NCBI GenBank assembly: GCA_036768485.1 | Contig: JAVLUZ010000145.1 | Location: forward strand, 22,353,522-22,417,521 | Source: Mermis nigrescens | Taxonomy: Eukaryota > Nematoda > Enoplea > Mermithida > Mermithidae | DNA length: 64,000 nucleotides | Reading direction: 5' to 3' | The notes under the pieces: generated by a model | What the model was told of the DNA's origin: nothing | The model's input: only the letters and a program-made list of their open reading frames with translations | The model's database searches: none | Translations under genes and position numbers: made by a program | Shown here: piece by piece, positions 60,401 to 62,767 of the stretch | How positions within the stretch are numbered: the stretch's first letter is position 1 | Layout: every line of letters starts with the position of its first letter

Positions 60401-62582
60401 TAAATAATTCAAACTGCAAAAAATTCAACATGCAAAAACCGTGCTATGTCTTCTCTCATAATGAAAGGAGGAGAGGGAGAAGGACGAGGACATACATATA
60501 AAGGAGAAGGGGAGGTGGGCATAATGATCTTAGGGTATTGTACCCCCACCCCAGAAATTTTTTCACCCCCCCCCCCTCAGAATTTGTAATTTTCCGAAAA
60601 TTTAAAGAGTTTGTAGAAAATGTGCTGTTTTAAGCGTTTTAGTCATCTGTTTGCTCAAAAATGTCAAATTTTTGGCGTTTCGCGTCGTATGCTCATTTTT
60701 GACTATAGTTGCTGCAATTTATTCGAATTTTTTTTTTAATTTTTTCAAATTTTTTATGTTGGATGCTATAGAAAGACGTCAGAAATGCCGAAAAACGATG
60801 TTTCACGCCTATCTGCCAGTTTTTAGCCCAAAAACTCTTCCTTCCCCCAGAATTCTCGTGCTTTGCGTTTCTGGAGGTGGGCAATTATTATCCGATAAGG
60901 CTCATGTGAATTTAATATGTGAGGCAAAAGCGAATTGAGTGGACACGTATTTGTGGAGATTAGGACTCAGTCTTCAGCATACCTGGACGTAAAGAGGGGG
61001 TGGGGTTGGGGGTATACACCTCCCCCAGAAACCAAAATATTCCCCCTAGAATTCAATTTTCGATTTCTTTTTGTTTTTTTCCCACAATTTTTTGATGCCA
61101 TTGGATAGTGCTCGATGAGAAACGTTGAAAAATTGTGTTTTTTCGCCATACCTCCATTTTTAAGGCCATTTTTTGACTTTTGAAAAACCTTGCATCCCCT
61201 CCCAGAATTTTGGTGCCGCCTAACCACAGGTGGGCAATGCCGCGCCACCAGGTGGCGCTAGAAGGCACTTCGGTACCTTCAGAACTCCAGCTGGGTGGCG
61301 CCAGAAAAACAGTTTTTGATTGGGAGGGTAGAATTTTTTTACCCAAAAATAAAAAACCAACCAACTAACCGGCCAACCAACCAGCCAACTAGCCAACCAA
61401 ACAACCAACCAACCACCTACTCATCAAACAACTAATCAACTAACCAGCTGGCCAAACAAAGAACCAACCACCAACTAGTCAACCGCTCAACTATCCAACC
61501 AACCAACCTCAACAAAAGGGACCCCTTTACCTTCAGAACCAAAGTCCATTGCCCAGGTATGCGCCTACCTACGATCCCCAGAGGAAATAGAAAATATTTT
61601 CTGCAAAAATATTTTTCACACTTTTATTTATGTTCAGGTTCACACCAGATTTTACGTTGTCGTGGTATGAGGCGACTTTGCATTTATATTTGGCCGGCAT
61701 GCACATGCCAATGATGTATGCGCTGGGAGCCTCGGTGCCTCGTGATTGGTTGCAAAGGTGTCAGGCAGCACTTCCTCGACCTTATTGGGAATCTCTTATG
61801 TATTACAGCTGCGTCATCGCCTTGGCGTAAGTTGATAAACTTTTGTGAAAATTTTTCCATATTTACGCTTTTTCGTTTTACGACAATCAATGCGTCAAAA
61901 ACACCACAATTTTTGGCGTTTCTGACGAGGCACTTTCTTTCTAGATACATAAAAACGTTTTAAAAATTTTGGAAAAAGACAAAAAAAAGATAAATTGAAC
62001 CAAATAAAGTCAAAAAAGGAGTACGTGGCGCGAAAAATTTATTTTCGAGCCAAAAATATCGCTAAAAACGGTTAAAAACCACTTTTTCTACGATTGTTTT
62101 TAAAAATCACAAATTACGAGGGAAGCTTTCTGGAGAGCAACCCCCGTAATCCCCAAAGATCATGTGTGGATCTCCGAACTGTAAAAAATTATAGCTATTT
62201 AGTCATTTTTGCTGAAAAGCCAGTGCTTTATAGCCGTTTTGGAATCAGAAAAGTAGCTATAACATATATCCCCAGTGAACTCGGAAAAATACCTGTATGT
62301 AGCCCTTCTGGACTGATAAAAATAGCTCTATAGCCTTTATCTTTACATTTAATTGATAACCTAAATGATTAATTGAACAATCAATGTACTTAATTATCTA
62401 TTTTCCTTAGGTTTTTATTTATCTGCGTGATAGCATCGGCGTACCTCGAGGGAGATCGTATTATAACGTGTGCTTTGAGGCGTCATTTTGATATACGCTA
62501 CAGACGCTATTTTGATTTGAACTCGTGCGTTGAACAGAAGGGTAGAGGATTTTTGTTTACGAACGTTCAAGGCACTATTTAG
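16050..62582 (+). CDS. TMEM131: TMEM131-family ER membrane protein, whole spliced gene (24 exons)
   Basis: Joined exons encode about 1,190 residues: an N-terminal signal peptide, a luminal region of about 1,100 residues, one membrane span near residues 1,129-1,150 and a tail of about 45 residues. Family motifs appear in the expected order: FEPPFLEFD, FDVVFLPR, APNPYRLRPF, YSSGGDLHL, EIPPYRTR, LPVEVEV, CLDDCYVG, RVLNC, FTPDFT, ALPRPYWE and AYLEG. All but a few junctions are GT-AG with matching phase. In animals TMEM131 binds procollagen through PapD-like luminal domains, and its cytoplasmic tail engages the TRAPP machinery (TRAPPC8) for secretion. Human TMEM131 has a tail of several hundred residues, so this protein either has a very short tail or continues beyond a possible donor at 62542. 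Introns range from 56 bp to 10.7 kb. The family assignment rests on sequence recall, not on a database search. Confidence 0.93.
16997..17734. mobile_element. hAT-like MITE, ~738 bp (family A, long form, opposite orientation)
   Basis: Starts CACTGTTTTTTTGTACGAG and ends ACAAAAAATAGTG. Flanks CTATGCAC and TTATGCAC match at 7 of 8 positions. The interior is the reverse complement of 8810-9544. Lies in TMEM131 intron 1. Confidence 0.8.
18641..19310. mobile_element. Element with GC-rich inverted ends
   Basis: Two islands of GGGGCC/GGCCCC repeats (about 18641-18702 and 19245-19310) are roughly reverse complements and enclose ~540 bp of AT-rich DNA. The right end CCCCGGTGCATCCCTA resembles a hAT-type terminus. 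These are by far the most GC-rich stretches of the window. Lies in intron 1. Confidence 0.5.
20065..20161 (+). CDS. TMEM131: TMEM131 exon 2: N-terminal luminal segment
   Basis: Acceptor AATCTTAG precedes T ACG CAT. The translation contains YYFVGSFIQTGEALHYY and ends HWND at donor GAC|GTAAGT (phase 0). FIQTGEALHYYVD resembles the vertebrate segment just after the signal peptide. An alternative acceptor CGACAG would start the exon at 20054 in the same frame but would not fit the phase of exon 1. The intron that follows is only 56 bp. Confidence 0.75.
20218..20246 (+). CDS. TMEM131: TMEM131 exon 3: 29-nt microexon
   Basis: A good acceptor (TTTTTACTATTTAG) and a consensus donor (AA|GTAAGT) bracket 29 nt encoding AVFAQIFLE plus two bases. 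It is needed to keep frame: exon 2 ends in phase 0, while exon 4 starts after one base of a codon. Without this exon a GT-AG join would need a poor acceptor inside exon 4. The introns on each side are 56 and 60 bp, the shortest in the gene. Confidence 0.7.
20307..20414 (+). CDS. TMEM131: TMEM131 exon 4: FEPPxLxF motif
   Basis: Acceptor AACATTTAG leads into a charged stretch (ADKGREDKTDKRDRK) and then LKFEPPFLEFDTR, matching the vertebrate FEPPMLDF block that begins the TMEM131 N-terminal domain. The donor AG|GTTGGT is in phase 2. AG plus the A of exon 5 gives Arg, so the protein reads straight on into AIGVPELRKV. The following intron (20415-31151) is 10.7 kb and holds most of the repeats between 20 and 31 kb, including a Helitron-like element. 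Confidence 0.9.
20415..23399. other. First part of TMEM131 intron 4
   Basis: Contains a GGGG-rich repeat fragment (about 20470-20680), several degenerate GGCGC-family MITEs (about 21300-21560, 21660-22075 and 22700-23060) and a stretch of GCTATATAGCC-like short palindromes (about 22250-22580; a related patch is at 62190-62340). No exon is recognised. Confidence 0.5.
23400..23715 (+). CDS. Candidate last exon or nested single-exon gene, function unknown
   Basis: An open frame within the 10.7-kb intron 4. It encodes about 105 residues of non-repetitive, mixed-composition protein (for example KGNRDSTKPLQGNL, SSRGVIKKIYPRRI, LPLDRDYGGTAKNR) and ends at TGA 23713-23715. An AATAAA lies about 30 bp downstream (23744-23749). 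An AG acceptor (TATAGCAG) just upstream would start the exon in the phase left by TMEM131 exon 4, so it could be an alternative last exon giving a short secreted product. It could also be a separate nested gene or a chance ORF. I recognise no family. Confidence 0.35.
23750..27574 (+). mobile_element. Helitron-like non-autonomous element, copy 2
   Basis: Same ends as 1565-3133: A|TC with TAGGTACGCCTTAGCGCG at the left and TTTCTTTGCTAG|T at the right. Longer (3.8 kb), with many GTGTAAAG/CTTTACAC motifs in 23930-26000. An inverted copy of its 3' end sits inside at about 26810-26985, so 26810-27574 can fold back. Lies in TMEM131 intron 4. Confidence 0.5.
26397..26505. repeat. Palindromic CAATTTTCAATTTG cluster
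   Basis: About 100 bp built from overlapping copies of CAATTTTCAATTTGAAAATTG. The outer parts CACTCCAATTTTCAATTTTC and GAAAATTGAAAATTGGGTG are reverse complements with few differences, so the stretch can fold into one long AT-rich hairpin. Confidence 0.85.
27575..31151. other. Last part of TMEM131 intron 4
   Basis: Contains GGCGC-family MITE copies (about 28000-28310 and 28990-29235), an (AC)n microsatellite (about 30499-30562) and a GGGG-type repeat fragment (about 30915-31075). A somewhat CpG-rich patch around 29840-30010 has no clear frame. No TMEM131-like exon is seen. Confidence 0.5.
30499..30562. repeat. (AC)n microsatellite
   Basis: Nearly uninterrupted AC dinucleotides in intron 4. 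Confidence 0.97.
31152..31386 (+). CDS. TMEM131: TMEM131 exon 5: PapD-like domain core
   Basis: Acceptor CATACTTTTAG. Encodes AIGVPELRKVKVFNPG, then HFHCSFF, TTFDVVFLPRQEGDIDNTL and AGIFYYR. These correspond to the vertebrate blocks with SHFHASFF, FDVVFLAR, VGNVENTLF and GVFTYQV, the beta-sandwich region implicated in procollagen binding. The donor AGG|GTATAT is in phase 0. The 3.5-kb intron that follows (31387-34878) holds a repeat family at about 32380-32690 (related copy 36085-36390), a further GGCGC-type repeat near 33000, a C-run at about 34117 and a ~220-bp repeat at 34612-34835. Confidence 0.95.
32380..32690. repeat. ~310-bp dispersed repeat (family F)
   Basis: Starts near GTCTATATCTCGG and ends near GGCCAAGGG, with an internal CGGCACGAAGCGCCGAAAG hairpin. 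A second copy is at about 36085-36390. Lies in intron 5. Confidence 0.7.
34879..35082 (+). CDS. TMEM131: TMEM131 exon 6: NPYRLRPF block
   Basis: Acceptor TATAAACAG. Encodes VSGRGAPNPYRLRPF, GARIPLNASF, YNPHS and YSSGGDLHLQLP, nearly identical to the vertebrate core. The 3' end is uncertain. Homology (LWEIPPY in vertebrates) supports reading through VW to 35082, which leaves a GA donor (GG|GAAATT). The only GT alternative is the weak TCC|GTTTGG ending at 35076, which drops Val-Trp. The intron (about 35083-37233) holds a ~250-bp MITE (35805-36070), a repeat (36085-36390) and a 440-bp MITE (36522-36961). Confidence 0.92.
35805..36070. mobile_element. ~250-bp MITE (family D)
   Basis: Contains GATGCCAATGGATAGTGCTC, GAGAAACGTTGAAAAA and CGCCATACCA. 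Further copies are at about 55735-55990, 60975-61225 and 63385-63555. No clear target duplication was resolved. Confidence 0.65.
36085..36390. repeat. ~310-bp dispersed repeat (family F), second copy
   Basis: Same order of segments as 32380-32690, including GGGCGAAGCGCCGAAAATTT and a terminal GGCCAAGGG. Lies in intron 6. Confidence 0.7.
36522..36961. mobile_element. hAT-like MITE, ~440 bp (family A, short form)
   Basis: Starts CACGGTTTTTTTATTTGGC and ends CCTTGTACAAAAAACC; internal GGCGCTTCACGTCG and paired GTACAAAGACTTTT motifs. The target duplication is not clear in this copy. Confidence 0.7.
37234..37497 (+). CDS. TMEM131: TMEM131 exon 7: EIPPY and PVEVEV block
   Basis: Begins EIPPYRTRTVVKARF after the unusual, pyrimidine-poor acceptor AATATTAAAG. 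Continues with YIRIKT, LLVPVEVEVVAKPGLY and LDFGTV, matching vertebrate AFIRIKT, LPVEVEV and LDFGTL. The donor ACG|GTACGA is in phase 0. The following intron (37498-38878) is mostly unique AT-rich DNA with one fragment of a GGCGC-type MITE near 38560-38690. Confidence 0.93.
38879..38981 (+). CDS. TMEM131: TMEM131 exon 8
   Basis: Acceptor TTAATTTTTAG. Encodes GIEVDIEAIKVNFTPIML and PSFVAELAYF; AIKVNFTP matches vertebrate AITVHFKP. The apparent donor is TTTG|GTATGG in phase 1. The last bases of this exon plus the first intron bases (TTACTTTGGTAT) are repeated exactly at 39535-39546 next to exon 9, so the exact join is ambiguous. Confidence 0.9.
39522..39657 (+). CDS. TMEM131: TMEM131 exon 9
   Basis: Encodes GIDDEIFTLLSTRNGF, VTVKSEDPAYTVNVPY and NVQVLAG, matching the vertebrate segment ITVKAK..YSKLEIPYQAEVLDG. 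With a GT-AG intron the acceptor is ATGTGTAAG (exon start 39522), which adds seven Tyr-rich residues. If the 12-bp repeat marks the true join, the exon starts at 39543 after a TG acceptor and the protein length fits the family better. Both are in frame. The donor GG|GTATGT is in phase 2. The next intron (39658-40788) contains a 173-bp hAT MITE (40544-40716). Confidence 0.85.
40544..40716. mobile_element. hAT-like MITE, 173 bp (family B)
   Basis: Starts CAGGCTTGTTGCTGG and ends TACGTGCCTG. Exact 8-bp target duplication ACAAATAT at 40536-40543 and 40717-40724. Lies in intron 9. Confidence 0.85.
40789..40942 (+). CDS. TMEM131: TMEM131 exon 10
   Basis: Acceptor TTCAATTTAG. Encodes KIYHNDDDISFHCCPMQ, then ISLWSSFATPVAIYNVSIP, corresponding to vertebrate LFHIRD and PIYLTNTFSFAILIHDV. 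The donor AAC|GTGAGT is a strong consensus in phase 0. The following intron (40943-42066) holds degenerate repeats at about 41290-41510 and 41800-42010, and is otherwise AT-rich with nothing recognisable. Confidence 0.93.
42067..42246 (+). CDS. TMEM131: TMEM131 exon 11
   Basis: Acceptor GTGTGCGTTTTAG. Encodes ISSFDYPVILPSKGQA, then LRVYTNISEFDVPLKIF and DGKLR; the YTNISEFDVPLKIFDG stretch matches the family's VPxxxYxG block. The donor CGC|GTAAGA is in phase 0. The 2.7-kb intron that follows (42247-44914) is almost filled by MITEs: 42595-42965, 43855-44345 (with a 159-bp hAT MITE nested at 43968-44126) and 44343-44786. Confidence 0.95.
42595..42965. mobile_element. GGCGC-module MITE (family C)
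   Basis: Runs from CGCATGGGAATCCTGGGGG to AAGATCATGTATG, with AAACATCGTTTTTCGGCG and the hairpin TGGCGCGAAGCGCCGA. Lies in intron 11. Confidence 0.75.
43855..44342. mobile_element. GGCGC-module MITE (family C) with nested insertion
   Basis: Begins GCATGGGAATTAAGGGGG and contains TGGCGCTCAGCGCCGAAAA. It is interrupted by a 159-bp hAT-like MITE at 43968-44126. Confidence 0.7.
43968..44126. mobile_element. 159-bp hAT-like MITE nested in a family C copy
   Basis: Ends CACTGTTTTCTATTTTTGTAC and GTACAAAAAAAAGGAAACAGTG are reverse complements. Flanks TTATCTAT and CTTTCTAT match at 6 of 8 positions. A similar short form is near 59140-59290. Confidence 0.7.
44343..44786. mobile_element. hAT-like MITE, ~440 bp (family A, short form)
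   Basis: Starts TCTGTTTTTTTGTATTTGGC and ends CCTTGTACAAAAAAACTG, with two GGCGCTTCGCGCC-type hairpins (about 44470 and 44560). Lies in intron 11, about 130 bp before exon 12. Confidence 0.75.
44915..45154 (+). CDS. TMEM131: TMEM131 exon 12
   Basis: Acceptor GTGGCATTTCAG. Encodes LSLYSLDQSNFDFGSLD, RYILFAITNENPVPITLKG and TRLELVGVEAGNHT, matching the vertebrate series with FIDFGVLS, ILFAIINSNPIELAI and SIELVAVERGNRT. The donor CAG|GTACTT is in phase 0. The following 300-bp intron (45155-45454) has nothing notable. Confidence 0.96.
45455..45568 (+). CDS. TMEM131: TMEM131 exon 13
   Basis: Acceptor TTTTTGTTCAG. Encodes GENFTLFPNSFAVFRYSV and FRGHVNFTTEYE, matching vertebrate GYFAVFRVKL and GAIQITTDYE. 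The donor GAG|GTACAT is in phase 0. The next intron (45569-47274) carries a hAT MITE at 45716-46079 inserted into another repeat, and a second-family MITE at 46415-46579. Confidence 0.95.
45716..46079. mobile_element. hAT-like MITE, 364 bp (family A, short form)
   Basis: Starts CAGTGTTTTTGTGCAAGG and ends GAATACAAAAAAACACTG. Exact 8-bp target duplication AGTAAATA at 45708-45715 and 46080-46087. Inserted into an older repeat (about 45680-46280) related to 41290-41510. Lies in intron 13. Confidence 0.9.
46415..46579. mobile_element. hAT-like MITE, 165 bp (family B)
   Basis: Starts CAGGCACGTAGCTCTGG and ends GCTACGTGCCTG. Target duplications GATTTATG and GATTTAGG match at 7 of 8 positions. Lies in intron 13. 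Confidence 0.85.
47275..47361 (+). CDS. TMEM131: TMEM131 exon 14
   Basis: Acceptor TTATATTTTAG. Encodes SIVIPVYFTVTEGSI and PEKLVISDAFP, aligned with vertebrate LTIPVKAVIAVGSL and VVLPPSFPG. The frame runs on to a TGA at 47386 without any GT after the conserved FP, so the donor must be non-standard: CCCG|GGAAAC (intron GG...AG). The only nearby GT (CTT|GTGATC) would delete VISDAFP. Confidence 0.92.
48315..48470 (+). CDS. TMEM131: TMEM131 exon 15
   Basis: Acceptor ACATTTTAG. Encodes GKISSHALRVFSTYPREM, TVLRLSTTSSDPRFVFE and VIKVKEATQ, matching the vertebrate region beginning GKIVHQSLNIMNSFSQKV. The donor CAG|GTGACC is in phase 0. The intron (48471-49814) starts with about 140 bp of nearly pure T/A tract, then a G-rich patch near 48920 and a ~390-bp GGCGC-family MITE at 49385-49775. 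Confidence 0.93.
48484..48620. repeat. T/A-rich low-complexity tract
   Basis: Almost only T and A, beginning about 14 bp after the exon 15 donor. Creates spurious Phe/Ile-rich open frames. Confidence 0.9.
49385..49775. mobile_element. GGCGC-module MITE (family C)
   Basis: Starts TATGGGAATTCGGAGGGGG and ends CAAGATCATGTATA, with CATCGTTTTTCGGCGTTTC and a degenerate GTGCGGAGAGCCGAAA hairpin. Lies in intron 15. Confidence 0.75.
49815..49890 (+). CDS. TMEM131: TMEM131 exon 16: conserved Cys-Cys motif
   Basis: Acceptor TAATATTCCAG. Encodes IGRIYFIPLATCLDDCYVG, matching vertebrate IANIYFDPGLQCGDHCYVG with both cysteines kept; these probably form a luminal disulfide (inference). The donor GAAG|GTATTT is in phase 1. 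The next intron (49891-50721) is AT-rich without recognisable elements. Confidence 0.95.
50722..50839 (+). CDS. TMEM131: TMEM131 exon 17
   Basis: Acceptor ATGTTCATCAG with phase matching exon 16 (G+AT gives Asp). Encodes DGYQWISGMKLPPDLPD and IDHDLYYKLRSQWNKM, a poorly conserved spacer of the family. The donor AT|GTATGT is a good consensus in phase 2, joining AT+G to give Met before VNTT. The following intron (50840-52613) contains a ~190-bp repeat (51290-51480) and a dead Tc1/mariner element (51488-52237). Confidence 0.85.
51488..52237 (+). mobile_element. Dead Tc1/mariner-type element
   Basis: Long inverted ends (about 150 bp) start CAGGGTGGTTAATAACC and end with GGTTGCTAATCACCCGG, flanked by TA (51486-51487 and 52238-52239). 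The interior encodes the C-terminal part of a transposase (VHDKAP, ATQHFLKQSNVEFW, then PGNSLNLN). A TAG at 51881-51883 replaces the Trp usual before PGNS, and the catalytic PDLN position reads LNLN. Two thirds of the transposase is missing. Lies in intron 17. Confidence 0.88.
51657..51990 (+). pseudogene. Tc1/mariner transposase C-terminal remnant
   Basis: Reads as the second half of the DDE domain: VFVHDKAPCMRA contains the second catalytic Asp and EFWGDDI is followed by an in-frame TAG before PGNSLNLN, where the third acidic residue is lost. Not functional. Confidence 0.8.
52614..52859 (+). CDS. TMEM131: TMEM131 exon 18
   Basis: Acceptor TATAATTTAG. Encodes VNTTIMVDSTLVKSF, CWPRLM, NLTLQNPSSLPVAVQML and YPNPEDLVRLFRDE, matching vertebrate FEVNT, LSWPSIL, ITLENPADVPVYVQFIPL and YSNPSVFVDKL. 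The donor GA|GTATAT is in phase 2. The intron (52860-54507) has a CCAA-like low-complexity stretch (53205-53340) and an (ATT)n microsatellite (about 54343-54470) ending roughly 37 bp before the next acceptor. Confidence 0.95.
54343..54470. repeat. (ATT)n microsatellite
   Basis: About 40 ATT/TTA units with a few interruptions, ending about 37 bp before the exon 19 acceptor. Generates a false poly-Leu frame that runs into the real exon. Confidence 0.95.
54508..54589 (+). CDS. TMEM131: TMEM131 exon 19
   Basis: Acceptor TGTTTTTAG. GA of exon 18 plus A gives Glu, then LDEAPLTDYIEMDD and VLMFSLRDSELYN follow, corresponding to the vertebrate helix-poor segment KIDLRTLEFQVFRNS. The donor AAT|GTATGT is in phase 0. 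The next intron (54590-55523) is AT-rich with no recognised element. Confidence 0.88.
55524..55696 (+). CDS. TMEM131: TMEM131 exon 20
   Basis: Acceptor TTAATTTCAG. Encodes ARRESPVPAFRQALEQV, FTLSLLLQPGMNVRIRLGF and LRSSLLLIR, matching vertebrate LILNLILKPGEKKSVKVKF and VSSLIIVRN. The donor AG|GTACGT is in phase 2. The following intron (55697-56444) holds two repeats: a ~250-bp MITE (55735-55990) and a ~330-bp GGCGC-family copy (56070-56400). Confidence 0.94.
55735..55990. mobile_element. ~250-bp MITE (family D)
   Basis: Starts CACACCTGGGCGTGGGAGG and ends GGTGCTGCCCACGTATG, with CTAATGGATAGCGCTCGATG. Lies in intron 20. Confidence 0.65.
56070..56400. mobile_element. GGCGC-module MITE (family C)
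   Basis: Contains AAAAACATGGCCTTTCGTCG, AGCGCGAAGCGCC and a terminal AAGATCATGTATG. The left end is less clear. Lies in intron 20. Confidence 0.65.
56445..56593 (+). CDS. TMEM131: TMEM131 exon 21
   Basis: Acceptor TTTTTTCTACAG. Encodes NNLTVLEMVTLYGRGAK, then LMFEIQDKHLTECENIK, matching vertebrate RNNLTVMDAVMVQGQG and LRFKITEALLKDCTDS. The donor AAAA|GTGAGT is strong and in phase 1. The following 3.5-kb intron (56594-60114) carries three hAT-like MITEs (56770-57217, 57660-58091, 59640-60090) plus copies of the 'Gly-rich' GGGG repeat families at 57628-58310 and 58870-59060. Confidence 0.95.
56770..57217. mobile_element. hAT-like MITE, 448 bp (family A, short form)
   Basis: Starts CAGTGTTTTTTGTACAAGG and ends CGAATACAAAAAAACACTG. 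Exact 8-bp target duplication CTTCGTGT at 56762-56769 and 57218-57225. Two hairpins CGGCGCGAAGCGCCG / CGGCACGAAGCGCCG. Lies in intron 21. Confidence 0.92.
57660..58091. mobile_element. hAT-like MITE, 432 bp (family A), nested in another repeat
   Basis: Starts CACGGTTTCTTGTATTCGG and ends GCGAAAAAAACATTG. Exact target duplication GTCCTGGC at 57652-57659 and 58092-58099. It splits a GGGG-type repeat (about 57628-58310) whose two halves read continuously without it. Lies in intron 21. Confidence 0.9.
59640..60090. mobile_element. hAT-like MITE, 451 bp (family A), next to exon 22
   Basis: Starts CAGGGTTTTCTTTTGTTTTC and ends AAAAAAGAACACTG. Exact target duplication ATCTGATC at 59632-59639 and 60091-60098. 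Its right end lies 24 bp before exon 22. Confidence 0.92.
60115..60304 (+). CDS. TMEM131: TMEM131 exon 22
   Basis: Acceptor CTCGTTTAG. Encodes RLQHKLPTSLTLRRSF, NTGELPMTITNLTING and FRVLNCESFTLQPNETYEI, matching vertebrate FTLKRTFKVENTGQLQIHI and GFKVVNCQEFTLSAN. The donor GC|GTAAGT is in phase 2. A MITE ends only about 24 bp upstream of this exon. The next intron (60305-61637) holds repeats at 60525-60865 and 60975-61225 and a CCAA-like tract at 61350-61510. Confidence 0.96.
60525..60865. mobile_element. GGCGC-module MITE (family C)
   Basis: Contains TTTTGGCGTTTCGCGTCG, GAAAAACGATGTTTCACGCC and a terminal CCCAGAATTCTCGTGC. Lies in intron 22. Confidence 0.65.
60975..61225. mobile_element. 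~250-bp MITE (family D)
   Basis: Contains TGCCATTGGATAGTGCTCG, GAGAAACGTTGAAAAATTG and TCGCCATACC. Lies in intron 22. Confidence 0.65.
61350..61510. repeat. Degenerate CCAA tetranucleotide tract
   Basis: Runs of CCAACCAACC/AACTAACC with drift; a weaker relative is at 53205-53340. Lies in intron 22. Confidence 0.85.
61638..61826 (+). CDS. TMEM131: TMEM131 exon 23: juxtamembrane and start of membrane span
   Basis: Acceptor TTTATGTTCAG. Encodes FTPDFTLSWYEATLHL, ASVPRDWLQRCQAALPRP and YWESLMYYSCVIALA, matching the vertebrate FTPDFTAS, NASLPYHMLATCAEALPRP and the start of the transmembrane helix. The donor GC|GTAAGT is in phase 2, identical in phase to the next acceptor. The intron (61827-62410) is largely a GGCGC-family MITE (61850-62165). 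Confidence 0.97.
61850..62165. mobile_element. GGCGC-module MITE (family C)
   Basis: Contains TTGGCGTTTCTGACGAGGCA, ACGTGGCGCGAAAAATTT and ends CAAAGATCATGTGTGG. Fills over half of intron 23. Confidence 0.65.
62411..62582 (+). CDS. TMEM131: TMEM131 exon 24: membrane span and cytoplasmic tail
   Basis: Acceptor TTTTCCTTAG. Encodes FLFICVIASAYLEGDR, completing the membrane helix (AYLE is conserved), then a basic tail (CALRRHFDIRYRRYF). The frame stops at TAG 62580-62582. If this is the true end, the tail is about 45 residues, against several hundred in human TMEM131. A possible donor AAGG|GTAGAG at 62542 could splice to exons outside the window. No polyadenylation signal is seen close by; the first clear AATAAA is near 63667. 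Confidence 0.88.
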
Positions 62583-62595
62583 CTATGCTATTATT

Positions 62596-62759
62596 CAGGC
62601 ACGTAGCTGGCCGTCCTATTTTGGGGGGACCAACACCAATTTTTGGGGGGAACTAAGCCCAAAAAGGCCAAAAATAGCACAAAATAACGTTTAAAAAGTC
62701 CTATTCTTTTGAATTTGGAGGGGTCCGAACCGCCCATCCCTCCATGAGATACGTGCCTG
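62596..62759. mobile_element. hAT-like MITE, 164 bp (family B)
   Basis: Starts CAGGCACGTAGCTGG and ends ATACGTGCCTG. Exact target duplication CTATTATT at 62588-62595 and 62760-62767. Lies just after the apparent TMEM131 stop codon. Confidence 0.92.
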
Positions 62760-62767
62760 CTATTATT

